Assembly: GCF_029814935.1 (NCBI RefSeq)
Contig: NZ_CP104582.1
Location: 1,364,001-1,428,000 of the forward strand
From: Pseudomonas sp. GD03919
GTDB lineage: Bacteria; Pseudomonadota; Gammaproteobacteria; Pseudomonadales; Pseudomonadaceae
Reading direction: 5' to 3'
Length of the DNA stretch: 64,000 bases
The notes beneath the pieces are model-generated. The model was not told the origin of the DNA and did not search any database. It saw only the letters and a list, made by a program, of their open reading frames with translations. The position numbers and the translations under genes are program-made. Positions 37,568 to 46,691 of this stretch are shown here, piece by piece; the stretch's first letter is position 1; every line of letters starts with the position of its first letter.

Positions 37568-37603
37568 TGCACAATTTCGCCCCGGGGCGGGGCTCCTACA
37601 GAG
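37568..37603. repeat. REP type A half-element
   Basis: TTTCGCCCCGGGGCGGGGCT then CCTACAGAGG is a single copy of the palindrome that forms the array at 9.4-9.8 kb, lying between the NUDIX gene and the yebC-like gene. Confidence 0.65.
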
Positions 37604-37654
37604 GGCGGAGGCCTTGCCTGATATGGGCGCCCCATTCAGGGCGCCCGGCGAGCA

Positions 37655-38356
37655 TCAGCCGGCGAGGCCGACGTAGACGTTCTGCACGTCATCGTGGCCA
37701 TCGATGGCTTCGAGGAAGGCTTCGACTTCTTCCATCTGTTCTAGTGTCAGGCTGGTTACCGGGTTCTTCGGGCGGTAGCCGAGCTTGGCCGAGTTGACGG
37801 TAAAGCCCTGCTCCGGCAGCGCCTTGCACACGGCATCGAGGTCGGTCGGGTCGGTGATGAACAGGGTGGCACCCTCGTCATCGGGGACGAAGTCCTGGGC
37901 GCCGGCTTCGATGGCGGCCAGTTCCGGGTCGGCATTCTCTTCGCTGCTGGCTTCGATCAGGCCAACGTGGTCGAAATCCCAGCTGACCGAGCCGGAAGCG
38001 CCGAGCTGGCCCTTGCGGAACAGCACGCGGATCTCGGCAACGGTGCGGTTGACGTTGTCGGTCAGGCACTCGACGATCACTGGCACCTGATGCGGGGCAA
38101 AGCCTTCGTAGAGGGTGCGCTCGTAGTTGATCACTTCACCGGACAGGCCTGCGCCTTTCTTGATGGCGCGCTCGAGGGTGTCCTTGGGCATCGAGGCTTT
38201 CTTGGCCTGATGCACGGCCAGGCGCAGCTTGGGGTTCATGTCCGGGTCGGCGCCGTTGCGCGCGGCGATCATGATTTCCTTCACCAGCTTGCCGAAGATC
38301 TTGCCTCGGGCATTGGCGGCGGCTTCTTTGGGTTTGGCTTTCCACTGGGCGCCCAT
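37655..38356 (-). CDS. YebC/PmpR-family protein (YeeN-like paralogue)
   Basis: A 233-residue protein. Start [20 protein letters not shown] at ATG 38356 (AGGAG upstream). Conserved parts: [79 protein letters not shown] and the acidic end with [12 protein letters not shown]. The family includes TACO1 and YebC, now linked to translation of proline-rich stretches, and PmpR, a repressor of quinolone signalling. The opening GAQWKAK (not GHSKW) marks this as the second paralogue, not the RuvC-linked one. Confidence 0.88.
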   Translation of the reverse strand: MGAQWKAKPKEAAANARGKIFGKLVKEIMIAARNGADPDMNPKLRLAVHQAKKASMPKDTLERAIKKGAGLSGEVINYERTLYEGFAPHQVPVIVECLTDNVNRTVAEIRVLFRKGQLGASGSVSWDFDHVGLIEASSEENADPELAAIEAGAQDFVPDDEGATLFITDPTDLDAVCKALPEQGFTVNSAKLGYRPKNPVTSLTLEQMEEVEAFLEAIDGHDDVQNVYVGLAG

Positions 38357-38476
38357 CTGGGGTCTCCTGGCCGAGAAGTGAGTCGGCGTCAGGCTCTGGT
38401 ACGCCTGACGATCGGATAGGCTGCGGATTCTAGTGCCTTGCGCGGCTATCGGCACCTGCAATTTCAGCCGGTGGGC

Positions 38477-39211
38477 TCAGAGGTAGCGCCAGATCAATTG
38501 CACGCCCGCCAGCAGAATGCCCAGCCGGGCGATGCGGTAGAACCACAGGTGGTTGACGCGTGATTACAGCCACAAGCCGCTCCAGACGCCCAGCGGGACG
38601 ATGGGCGCGAGCATCAGGCTCAGTAGCAGATTCTCCTCGGTGAACTGGCCCAGCGCTGCGTAGGGCAGCAGCTTGGCGGCATTTGTGAGCAGGAAGAACA
38701 GGTTGATGGTGGCGACGAAGCGCACCTTGTCCAGTTGCTGCGGCAGCAGGTGCATCATCACCGGTGGGCCACCGGCGTGGGCGACGAAGCTGGTGAAGCC
38801 GGCCAGGCTCGACAGCAATGTGCCACGGCCTTTGTGCAGTGGACGTGGTGCCTGGTTGCCAGCCAGAAACCCAAGACCGACGAAAACGATGGCGATGGCG
38901 CCGATCAGCAGGCCAATGGCACGCTCGTCGAAGAAGCCGAAGGTCAGCGAACCGATGCCGATACCGATCACGGCACCCGGTAGCATGACTTTGAGGTTGG
39001 CCATATCCCACTTGCCCCAGTAGGCCTTCAGCCCGACCACGTCGGCCAGGCAGAGAATCGGCAGCATCACCGCCACGGCCTGTTTCGGCGACGTGGCCAG
39101 TGCCAGTAACGGCACGGCAATGCCGCCCAGGGCGCCGCCGAAGCCGCCCTTGGACAGCCCGGTGAGAAACACTGCCGGCAAGGCGAACAGAAGGAAATCG
39201 TGCAGGGTCAT
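38477..39211 (-). pseudogene. TauE/SafE-family anion exporter with a premature stop
   Basis: ATG 39211 starts MTLHDFLLFALPAVFLTGLS, KGGFGGALGGIAVPLLALAT, then six to seven membrane helices including LAGFTSFVAHAGGPPVMMHL (a family hallmark). TAA at 38564-38566 ends it after 215 codons. The same frame goes on to TGA at 38477-38479 with SRVNHLWFYRIARLGILLAG and VQLIWRYL, the normal last helix. One base change thus removes the final 28 residues. It might retain partial function, but loss of the last helix suggests an inactive protein. Confidence 0.72.
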
Positions 39212-39350
39212 GGGCTTGGCGTAACGGCACTGAAGCGCGCAGGGTAGCAGCCGCCTGTGGCTGTGTGGCTTTTTTCCACGGCCTCTGTGTCTGTCTGCGT
39301 TTGGGCGAGGCTGCTCTAATGCCTGCTCATTCAAGGCGAGGCTCGTACCC

Positions 39351-40244
39351 ATGACACCCAAGGATCTGCTGCTGGCGCTGCTGGTAATCGTCGTCTGGGG
39401 GCTGAACTTCGTGGTGATCAAGGTCGGCCTGCACGGCATGCCGCCTATGCTGATGGGCGCTCTGCGTTTCATGCTCGCGGCCTTTCCGGCGATTCTCTTC
39501 GTGCGCCGGCCGCAGGTGCCGCTGCGCTGGATGCTGGCCTATGGCATGACCATCTCGCTGGGGCAGTTCGCCTTCCTGTTCTATGCCATGTACGTCGGCA
39601 TGCCGGCGGGCCTGGCCTCGCTGGTGCTGCAGTCGCAGGCGTTCTTCACCCTGTTCTTCGCCGCGCTGTTTCTCGGCGAGCGGTTGCGCGGCAGCAACCT
39701 GTTCGGCTTGCTGGTGGCGGCCAGCGGCCTGGTACTGATCGGTCTGCAGGGTGGGCAGGCGATGACTCTGGCCGGTTTTGCCCTGACCATCGCGGCGGCC
39801 TCGATGTGGGCGCTGGGTAATGTGGTGACGCGCAAGCTGGGCAAGGTCAATCTGGTCGGCCTGGTGGTCTGGGGCAGCCTGATTCCGCCGTTGCCGTTTC
39901 TGGCTCTGTCATTGTGGCTGGAGGGGCCGGAGTTGATCAGTCAGTCGCTGCGCACGCTCAGCCTGGATTCGCTGCTGGTGTTGGCCTACCTGGCATTCGG
40001 CGCCACCATTCTCGGCTACGGTCTGTGGAGCCGCCTGCTGTCGCGTTACCCGGCCAGCCAGGTGGCACCGTTCTCGCTGTTGGTGCCGGTGGTGGGTATC
40101 AGCTCCTCGGCGCTGCTGCTGGGCGAGCGTCTTGGCAGCATGCAGATGGCCGGCGCGGCGCTGGTCATGGTGGGGCTGCTGATCAACGTCTGGGGAGGGC
40201 GCCTGCTCGATGGTTGGCGGCAGCGGGCTCCAGGGGCTGTTTGA
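39351..40244 (+). CDS. EamA/DMT-superfamily transporter
   Basis: A 297-residue membrane protein with ten predicted helices in two EamA repeats. N-terminal repeat: LLALLVIVVWGLNFVVIKVG and ALRFMLAAFPAILFVRRP; second repeat: PFSLLVPVVGISSSALLLGE. It resembles O-acetylserine/cysteine exporter EamA more than the DMT protein at 11.9 kb. Substrate not proven. Starts at ATG 39351, divergent from the broken exporter. Confidence 0.87.
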   Translation: MTPKDLLLALLVIVVWGLNFVVIKVGLHGMPPMLMGALRFMLAAFPAILFVRRPQVPLRWMLAYGMTISLGQFAFLFYAMYVGMPAGLASLVLQSQAFFTLFFAALFLGERLRGSNLFGLLVAASGLVLIGLQGGQAMTLAGFALTIAAASMWALGNVVTRKLGKVNLVGLVVWGSLIPPLPFLALSLWLEGPELISQSLRTLSLDSLLVLAYLAFGATILGYGLWSRLLSRYPASQVAPFSLLVPVVGISSSALLLGERLGSMQMAGAALVMVGLLINVWGGRLLDGWRQRAPGAV

Positions 40245-40313
40245 CACGCTTGTTGCGGGTACGACAGGGCAGATTCTGTCGCATGCCAGTGAGTTAAGCG
40301 GAGAAGATGAGTG

Positions 40314-40394
40314 TGTAGGAGCCAGCTTGCTGGCGATCCGGTGTATGCAGCCCACTTACACAAAGCATCGCCGGCAAGCCGGCTCCTACGGACT
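40314..40394. repeat. Paired inverted REP elements
   Basis: GTAGGAGCCAGCTTGCTGGC and, 40 bases on, GCCGGCAAGCCGGCTCCTAC face each other between two genes, a BIME-like pair with a palindromic core different from the 9.4 kb array (CAGCTTGCTGG). Confidence 0.7.
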
Positions 40395-40428
40395 TATAGC
40401 GCTGAGGGCGGTGTTTACGGAATCAACA

Positions 40429-40968
40429 TTAGGCTTGCGGAGGCTGCTCCGGCAGGCGTTCGAGGATCTGGTCCAGGCGTTGCTGGATGCGTTGGTCGAT
40501 CTTCTCGTGCAGGCGCATGATTTCCAGTTCGGCGCGCAGGTTCACCTCGAAGTCCAGGCGTGCAGCCAGGCGATCCTTCGCCGCCTGGCGGTTCTGGCTC
40601 ATCATGATGATCGGCGCCTGGATGGCGGCCAGGGTCGACAGCATCAGGTTGAGAAAGATGTAGGGGTAAGGGTCGAAGGCCATGCCGAAGTGCGAGAGCA
40701 CGTCGGTGTTGATCAGCATCCAGCCGAGCATGGTCAGCGAAAAACAGATGATGAAGGTCCAGGAACCGCCGACGGCCGCGACCCTGTCCGAGAGCCGTTC
40801 GCCGAAGCTCGACTGCTCATCCGACGCATCGGCAGCGTCGCGGCTGATGGGGCGGCGCTGGCGGATTCGTTCGAGCACATGGCTTTCTTCCGGCTCCAGT
40901 TCGTGGGGTGCTTTGCCGAGCAGGGTCTGGGCGAGTTTTTGCAGCGGGTGCGAGGTGTCGTTGCTCAT
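40429..40968 (-). CDS. DUF1003 membrane protein
   Basis: A 179-residue protein. After a charged start it has two membrane helices (SWTFIICFSLTMLGWMLINT and YPYIFLNLMLSTLAAIQAPI), then the hallmark IIMMSQNRQAAKDRLAARLD and a coiled-coil C-terminus (LRAELEIMRLHEKIDQRIQQ). That pattern defines DUF1003. Function is unknown; some relatives sit near cyclic-nucleotide or stress genes. Start ATG 40968. Confidence 0.88.
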   Translation of the reverse strand: MSNDTSHPLQKLAQTLLGKAPHELEPEESHVLERIRQRRPISRDAADASDEQSSFGERLSDRVAAVGGSWTFIICFSLTMLGWMLINTDVLSHFGMAFDPYPYIFLNLMLSTLAAIQAPIIMMSQNRQAAKDRLAARLDFEVNLRAELEIMRLHEKIDQRIQQRLDQILERLPEQPPQA

Positions 40969-41027
40969 CGTGACTGCTCATTTATGGCTGACAGTAGCAG
41001 GGATGCTGAATCTCTCCGGCCGACTTG

Positions 41028-42557
41028 TCACCTGTCCGCTGCATCCTGGCGTGCTGCACTTTCCAGGCGGTTGCGACCATTGGCCTTGGCCCGATACAGC
41101 GCCTGGTCCGCCGCGTCGATCAGGCTCAGGGCGCTTGTGGCGCTGTCCTGGGTAGCGGGGCTCAGGCTGGCCAGGCCGATGCTCACCGTAATTCTCTGGA
41201 ATGGACTGTTCTCATGCGGCAGTGCGCTGTGCTGCAGGTTTGCCATGAACGCGAGAGCGATGGCTTCGGCGCCCTCGCTACTGGTGTTCGGCAGAATCAC
41301 GGCCAGCTCTTCGCCGCCGTAGCGTGCCGCCAGGTCGCCGGGGCGACGCATGCAGCGCTGGAGCAGGTCGGCGACGCTGCGCAGGCATTCGTCACCCGCC
41401 AGGTGGCCGTAGTGATCGTTGTAGCGCTTGAACATGTCGATATCGAGCAGCATCAGGCTAAGGTCTGAACCCTGGCGCTGTGCACGGCGAATTTCCACTT
41501 CCAGCGCCTGGTCGAAGCTGCGACGGTTGGCCAGGCCAGTCAGGGCGTCCTGCGAAGCCAGTATTTCCAGGCGGGCATTGGCGTCGAGCAGTTCTTCCCG
41601 GGCGCTGAGCAGTTGGCGCTCGGCGCGCGAGCGACGGTGCATGTCGACAAGTAGCCACTGGCCGATGATGGCGACGGCGAGCAGCAGGATCAGAACCACC
41701 GTGGCGAACAGTCGTGCATCACGGCGCCAGGCCGTTAGCGCCTCATCGCGGCCCAGCGCGACCACGGTGATCAGGGGGAGGTTGCTGTTACGGCGGAACG
41801 CGTACAGGCGCTCGATGCCATCGATGCGGGAGACCTGTGTGGTCGTGGCCTGTTGCTGTGCGCGTACTATCTGAAAGATCGGCGAGCTCGACCAATCCAG
41901 GCCCACATCCTGTTCACGGAAAGGTTGGCGAAACAGCAGGGTGCCATCACTGGTTGAGAGGTTCATCGTGCCTTGCTGGCCCAGATCGAGGCTGCCGAAC
42001 AGCTGGAGGAAATGCTCCACGCTCAACGTGATGGGCACCACGCCGGAGAAATTGCCGTCGGTATCGTTCAGGCGCCGGCTGACGGTGAATATCCACCCGT
42101 GCGCCAGGCGGCTCTTGATGGTCGGGCCGATGAACGTCTCGGGCGAGGGATTGTCGCGATGATGGATGAAGAACGCACGATCGGCGGCGTTCAGGCGCGC
42201 ATTGATATCGCCCCGCGATACCAGCAGGAGGTCACCCTTGGCGTTGTAGATGATGATAGTGCTGGCCAGCTTGAACACCCGGCTCTGTTCCTGCACGACC
42301 TGCTGCAGGCGATCAAGATGTGCCCGACCCTTGCCTTCCTGCTCCAGGCGTTCTGCCAGCTCCACCAATATCAGCTCGGATTGGCGAATCACCCCTTCGC
42401 TGTAATTGTCCAGGGCACGCGCCAGGTTGAGATTGGCCACGTTCACCTGATGCAGGGCACGCTCGCGGGAGAACCAGATCTGCCAGGCCGTCAGCAATGC
42501 CAGCGACAGACATATGAATACCAGCAGGATGAAGGTGAGCCGGGTACCGCGTTTCAT
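41028..42557 (-). CDS. Diguanylate cyclase with periplasmic Cache-type sensor
   Basis: A 509-residue inner-membrane enzyme. An N-terminal helix (LTFILLVFICLSLALLTAWQ) and a second near 280 (ATVVLILLLAVAIIGQWLLV) bound a large periplasmic sensor with a Cache-like layout (TIIIYNAKGDLLLVSRGDIN, FFIHHRDNPSPETFIGPTIK). A coiled coil leads to GGDEF: ASQDALTGLANRRSFDQALE, DIDMFKRYNDHYGHLAGDEC, ARYGGEELAVILP. The active site is GGEEL and the I-site RPGD is in place, so product inhibition is expected. It makes cyclic di-GMP in response to an outside signal. Confidence 0.9.
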   Translation of the reverse strand: MKRGTRLTFILLVFICLSLALLTAWQIWFSRERALHQVNVANLNLARALDNYSEGVIRQSELILVELAERLEQEGKGRAHLDRLQQVVQEQSRVFKLASTIIIYNAKGDLLLVSRGDINARLNAADRAFFIHHRDNPSPETFIGPTIKSRLAHGWIFTVSRRLNDTDGNFSGVVPITLSVEHFLQLFGSLDLGQQGTMNLSTSDGTLLFRQPFREQDVGLDWSSSPIFQIVRAQQQATTTQVSRIDGIERLYAFRRNSNLPLITVVALGRDEALTAWRRDARLFATVVLILLLAVAIIGQWLLVDMHRRSRAERQLLSAREELLDANARLEILASQDALTGLANRRSFDQALEVEIRRAQRQGSDLSLMLLDIDMFKRYNDHYGHLAGDECLRSVADLLQRCMRRPGDLAARYGGEELAVILPNTSSEGAEAIALAFMANLQHSALPHENSPFQRITVSIGLASLSPATQDSATSALSLIDAADQALYRAKANGRNRLESAARQDAADR

Positions 42558-42654
42558 AAAGCCAGAGCCCTGTCGTGGGACTGAATAGCGTGGGCAACGG
42601 AAAAACCACCGGCGGGTTAATGCCGATCAGATAAGATTGCCAAAGCGGCCTTTC

Positions 42655-42727
42655 GTAGGAGCCCCGCCTCGGGGCGAAGCTTTTCAATTGCGCATCGCCC
42701 TGGTTCGCGGCGGGGCGCCGCTCCTAC
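42655..42727. repeat. Paired inverted REP type A elements
   Basis: GTAGGAGCCCCGCCTCGGGG, then about 20 bases, then CGGCGGGGCGCCGCTCCTACG. It is one copy of the unit that is amplified at 9.4-9.8 kb, with a different spacer. Confidence 0.75.
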
Positions 42728-42794
42728 GTATTCGCAGCGGCGACGCTTAACTGACTGGCATTAACCGGCGGGTGGTTTTTCCATTGCGAGAGAA

Positions 42795-43076
42795 TCAGTC
42801 CTGGCGGCTGGTGACTTCCAGCAGGTGATAACCGAACTGAGTCTTGACCGGGCCTTGCACCACGCCGACCGGTGCGCTGAACACCACGGTGTCGAATTCC
42901 TTGACCATCTGGCCCGGGCCGAAGGAACCCAGATCACCGCCGCTACGGCCGGACGGGCAGGAGGAGTTGTCGCGGGCCAGTTGGGCGAAATCGGCACCGC
43001 CCTCGATGGCGGCTTTCAGTTCGTTGCACTTGTCTTCGCTGGCAACCAGGATGTGGCGGGCAGTGGCACGGGCCAT
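42795..43076 (-). CDS. ppiC: Parvulin-type peptidyl-prolyl isomerase
   Basis: A 93-residue single-domain cytosolic parvulin, the same size as E. coli PpiC (93). Motifs: ATARHILVASEDKCNELKAA, DFAQLARDNSSCPSGRSGGD, LGSFGPGQMVKEFDTVVFSA, VKTQFGYHLLEVTSRQD. Active-site His residues are in ARHILV and GYHLLEV. Starts ATG 43076 with GGAG upstream. Confidence 0.93.
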   Translation of the reverse strand: MARATARHILVASEDKCNELKAAIEGGADFAQLARDNSSCPSGRSGGDLGSFGPGQMVKEFDTVVFSAPVGVVQGPVKTQFGYHLLEVTSRQD

Positions 43077-43426
43077 GGGAGTATCTCCTATCGAATTGAG
43101 GTGCAGAGCCTAGCGCAATCGTCTCGACATGCAAAACACAGCAGACAAACTGATGCGTTGCGGCAAGGTTTTGCCTGTGTGGGCCGTTGATTGCCATCAG
43201 CACAGGGCTGAACGATGTCATGGGCGCGTGATGGTCACCTGCTTCAGCGCTGCACAACGCTTGCGCCGCTCTGCCGGCAGATGATCCGGACGCTGAGGCT
43301 TGCCTGGGCTCGGGCATGTTCGGGAGAGGTACAAATGCCGGCCTGCTAGGTGAGCCTGTGCGGTGGCCTGCGGCAACTGGCCTGGAACCTGCATTGACGG
43401 CCGGACAGGTGCACAGGGAGATTGCC
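43077..43426. other. Intergenic stretch without recognised features
   Basis: 350 bases between ppiC (leftward) and the following rightward gene. I see no convincing reading frame, RNA or repeat; it presumably contains the two divergent promoters, but no strong -35/-10 pair stands out. Confidence 0.5.
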
Positions 43427-43876
43427 ATGACCAACATTAACAACAGCATGCCCGCCATGCTCAGCTACTACGGCAGCCAGCTCAACAATCGCGCCAGCGC
43501 CGCCAGTGGCGAAGCCGACAGCCAGGCGAGCCAGGACCCGCTGGCCGATTTGCGGCGTTTTGCCCAGCAGGTGGTCGCGCGCAGTGAGGGCGGGCTGTTG
43601 CGTGCGATGAATGGCGGCGCGACGGCGAGCAGCAATGCCGTGCAGCGCAGCAGTAGCGATCCGGCTGCTATGCCTTCGGTGATCCAGCTGCCGGACGTGG
43701 CACAGCTCGATCGTGACGATGCCGCCACGCTGCTGCAGCAGGTGCAGAAGATGGTCGACGCCGGGCTCGATGGCAGCATGCGCATCGCTGGCCACAATGG
43801 CGACAGGCAGACCGACTCGCTGGAAACCTACCGCCAGTGGCTGCAGGAAAAGGGCGGGCTGAGCGTTTACGCCTGA
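43427..43876 (+). CDS. Hypothetical protein, 149 residues
   Basis: ATG 43427 is well placed after AGGGAG. It opens MTNINNSMPAMLSYYGSQLN, has Ala/Ser/Gln-rich stretches (AASGEADSQASQDPLADLRR) and ends ETYRQWLQEKGGLSVYA. No signal peptide or membrane helix; likely partly disordered. Family unknown to me. Its last ten bases overlap the end of the converging GGDEF gene. Confidence 0.6.
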   Translation: MTNINNSMPAMLSYYGSQLNNRASAASGEADSQASQDPLADLRRFAQQVVARSEGGLLRAMNGGATASSNAVQRSSSDPAAMPSVIQLPDVAQLDRDDAATLLQQVQKMVDAGLDGSMRIAGHNGDRQTDSLETYRQWLQEKGGLSVYA

Positions 43877-44892
43877 GCAGTGGCCTGGGGCGTTTCGTCC
43901 CGGGCGATGACCTGATTGCGTCCGGCCCGTTTCGCCGCGTAGGTGCGCCGGTCAGCCGCCTGCATCAGCTCATGCAGCGACTGGCCGTCCGCCCCGAAGC
44001 CCGCCACCCCCGCACTCAGTGTCATGCACAGAGCATCGCCCTCGACTGGCAGCGGCGCTGCAACCAGGCGCTCGCGCAAGCTGTCGGCAATCGCGTAGGC
44101 CTGCGCAGCCGTGCTGCCGGGCAGCAAGACGGCAAATTCCTCACCCCTCAGGCGGCAGAACAGGTCATTGCTGCGCAAACACCGTGGCGAAGTGCACCAG
44201 GGCGTGGTCGCCGACTTCGTGACCGAAACGGTCATTGATCTGCTTGAAGTGGTCGATATCGATGAAGACCAGCGCTAGCGGCGTGCCATTGCGCAACGCA
44301 TGGGCGCGCTCACGTTCGAAGACGTCGGCGAGCTTCAGTCTGTTCGGTAAACCTGTCAGGGCATCGGTGGGGTCAGGCGCTGCTCGTTGCGCAGGCGGCT
44401 GTGTTCATAGATGTGCGCGAAGATCATGACGGCCAGACTGGCCAGGCCGATATTGGCGATGATCTCGACGTGCTGCAGCAGCGCCTCGGAAGAGTAGCGC
44501 CGGCTAAAGGCGAACAAGCCGATGCTGACGAACAAAACCGAGAGGTACAGGCCCAGGCGCAGCCCCAATAACAGATAGCAAATGATCGGAATTGTCTGTA
44601 TCCAGGCGAACACGGCAAAGGTGGTGTGGGTCTGAGCCAGCGCCACGATCATGATGCTGAAGAACGGCAGCAGGTAAATGGCGGTCAATAGCTGCAGGTA
44701 GCGCGTTCGCTCGAGAATGCTCAGCAGATAGAGTGAGACGCCGGCGTAGGCGATCTCCAGGCCAGCCAGCAGCCAGTTTTCGTGCAACAGATTGACCACC
44801 GAGAAGAACAAACCACCGCCCAGGGTGATCCAAAGCAGGGCCCTGAGGACCAGGCGACGGTGTTGCTCGTTCTTTGCGAAGTAACCAGGCAT
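43867..44892 (-). pseudogene. Membrane GGDEF protein with two frameshifts and altered active site
   Basis: ATG 44892 starts MPGYFAKNEQHRRLVLRALL, then six membrane helices end near HIYEHSRLRNEQRLT. A shift at about 44370 is needed to continue as DALTGLPNRLKLADVFERER, FIDIDHFKQINDRFGHEVGD. A second shift at about 44178 (an extra T in GTGTTTGCG) leads to RSNDLFCRLRGEEFAVLLPG. The normal GGEEF is RGEEF here, a change in the catalytic loop, though the I-site RSND is kept. Three faults in one gene indicate real decay. Confidence 0.75.
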
Positions 44893-45083
44893 CAGTGTTC
44901 TCGAATGAGACTTGAGCCAAGTGCAGGGCATGGATGGCGATGGATGAAACCATGCAGGAAGCCTGCTGGGCGGCGCTACTGCCCGTGCATGCGCGCCTGC
45001 GACAGGGTGATAAGCCGGGCATGATCGAGTGCCGGAGATTACGTCAGATTGACGACGGTAGTTAAGGAAAGGGAGAGGGCGGT

Positions 45084-45944
45084 ATGACAACGATGAACAA
45101 GCGCGGCGGCTACCGTTGCCTGCTGGTGCTGCTGATGATGATGGCCGGGCAGGGTATTGCTCGGGCATCCGAGGATCTCGCCTTGATCGAAACGATCAAT
45201 GCCTATCGGGGTGAGATGCAGCGCTGTGGCGTGCAGGTATCCGAGCCGCTGCCGCCACTGAGCAACGATCCGCGCCTGATATTGCCGGCCAATGGCACTG
45301 GCGATCTGCAGGACTCGCTCAGCGCTGCCGGCTATCCCCTGGTCAATGTGCAGGCCATCACCCTCTCTGGCCCACGCAATGCAGAGGCGGCCATGCAGGC
45401 GTTGAGCGAGAGCTTCTGTCGTGTGCTGCTCGACCCGCAGTTCATCGACATCGGTGTCAGCCAGCAGGATCGTGACTGGCGCATCGTCCTGGCACGGCCG
45501 CTGCTCAGTGGGCGCCTGCAAACCTGGCAGACCGAGGGCGAGAGTCTTCTGCAACAGATCAATGCGGCCCGCGCACAGGCGCGTCAGTGCGGTGGCCAGG
45601 CCTTTGCCGCTGCCGCACCGCTGGTGTGGAGTGCCGAGTTGGGCAGTGCCGCCGAGAGCCACAGCCGGGCCATGGCCAACGGCAATTTCTTCGCCCACCA
45701 GGGGCCAGATGGGCTGACGCCTGGGGATCGCGCCGAACTGGCCGGCTATGAGGGCGGCAAGGTGGGCGAGAACATCGCCGCTGCACTGGATAGCACCGCC
45801 AAGGTGGTAGAGGGCTGGCTGGCCAGCCCCGGGCACTGCGCCAATATCATGAACCCTGAGTTCAGCGAGCTGGGCGCTGCCTACGCCAACGACCCGCAGA
45901 GCGACGCCGGCATCTACTGGACGGCGCTGTTCGGCGGGCAATGA
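45084..45944 (+). CDS. Secreted CAP-domain (SCP/PR-1-like) protein
   Basis: A 286-residue exported protein with a signal peptide (LLVLLMMMAGQGIARA-S). Its C-terminal CAP domain shows QINAARAQARQCGGQAFAAA, LVWSAELGSAAESHSRAMAN, NFFAHQGPDGLTPGDRAELA, GKVGENIAAALDSTAKVVEG and SPGHCANIMNPEFSELGAAY, holding the two His and two Glu of the CAP cavity. The N-terminal part (INAYRGEMQRCGVQVSEPLP) looks like a second, worn copy of the start of the domain without its cavity residues. Role unknown. Alone, rightward. Confidence 0.85.
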   Translation: MTTMNKRGGYRCLLVLLMMMAGQGIARASEDLALIETINAYRGEMQRCGVQVSEPLPPLSNDPRLILPANGTGDLQDSLSAAGYPLVNVQAITLSGPRNAEAAMQALSESFCRVLLDPQFIDIGVSQQDRDWRIVLARPLLSGRLQTWQTEGESLLQQINAARAQARQCGGQAFAAAAPLVWSAELGSAAESHSRAMANGNFFAHQGPDGLTPGDRAELAGYEGGKVGENIAAALDSTAKVVEGWLASPGHCANIMNPEFSELGAAYANDPQSDAGIYWTALFGGQ

Positions 45945-45953
45945 GCCGCGGCT

Positions 45954-46541
45954 TCAGGCGACGCCGAACACCCGGGCCAGGTGCTGCTCGTAGCGCGCCA
46001 CGTCGCGCTCGATGTCCGGCATCTTCATCACGTCGTTGCAGATGAAGGTGGGCAGGGCGCTCATGCCGAGGAATTCGTTGGCCTTGTGGAAGGGGAAGTA
46101 CACCGCGTCCACGCCCTTGCCTTCGAAGAAGTCGCTCGGGTCCTCGAAGGCCTGTACTGGGGCGTTCCAGGTCAGCGACAGCATGTATTGCTTGCCCTGG
46201 ATCAACCCGCCGCTGCCGTACTTCTGCGAGGCATCGGAGCGCGTGCGACCGTCGTTGGCGTAGAGGCTGCCGTGACCGGCGGTGAACACCTCGTCGAGGT
46301 ACTTCTTCACCGTCCAGGGTGCGCCCATCCACCAGCCGGGCATCTGGTAGATCACCACGTCGGCCCAGAGGATTTTCTGCACTTCTTCGTCGATGTCGTA
46401 GCCGCCGTCGATGAAGGTGGTCTTGATATCGAAGCCGGCGCGGTCGAGGAAGGCCACTGCGGCGTCGTGCAGAGTGGCGTTGTACTGGCCTTGGGAGTGG
46501 GCGAACTGTTTGCCGCCGTTGAGCAGAAGGATCTTTTTCAT
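45954..46541 (-). CDS. mdaB: NAD(P)H:quinone oxidoreductase, modulator of drug activity B
   Basis: A 195-residue flavodoxin-like enzyme with KKILLLNGGKQFAHSQGQYN, QMPGWWMGAPWTVKKYLDEV (family hallmark), FTAGHGSLYANDGRTRSDAS and KQYMLSLTWNAPVQAFEDPS. It reduces quinones by two electrons, sparing the cell from semiquinones. ATG 46541 is the start because the FMN fold begins there. Divergent from an ABM monooxygenase across 150 bases; in E. coli the equivalent pair mdaB-ygiN is an operon. Confidence 0.92.
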   Translation of the reverse strand: MKKILLLNGGKQFAHSQGQYNATLHDAAVAFLDRAGFDIKTTFIDGGYDIDEEVQKILWADVVIYQMPGWWMGAPWTVKKYLDEVFTAGHGSLYANDGRTRSDASQKYGSGGLIQGKQYMLSLTWNAPVQAFEDPSDFFEGKGVDAVYFPFHKANEFLGMSALPTFICNDVMKMPDIERDVARYEQHLARVFGVA

Positions 46542-46691
46542 CGGGGTTCTCCAAAAAAGTGGCGGCAGGTTATCCAGCCCCGCGCGTGCGAAACACCCCG
46601 AAACGGTCAAATCATTATTGACTGAAAGTCATGAATTTCAATTTGAGACGTGCTTTATGGTAAGGCAGTACGTTATCAGGAGCCTTCCCAT

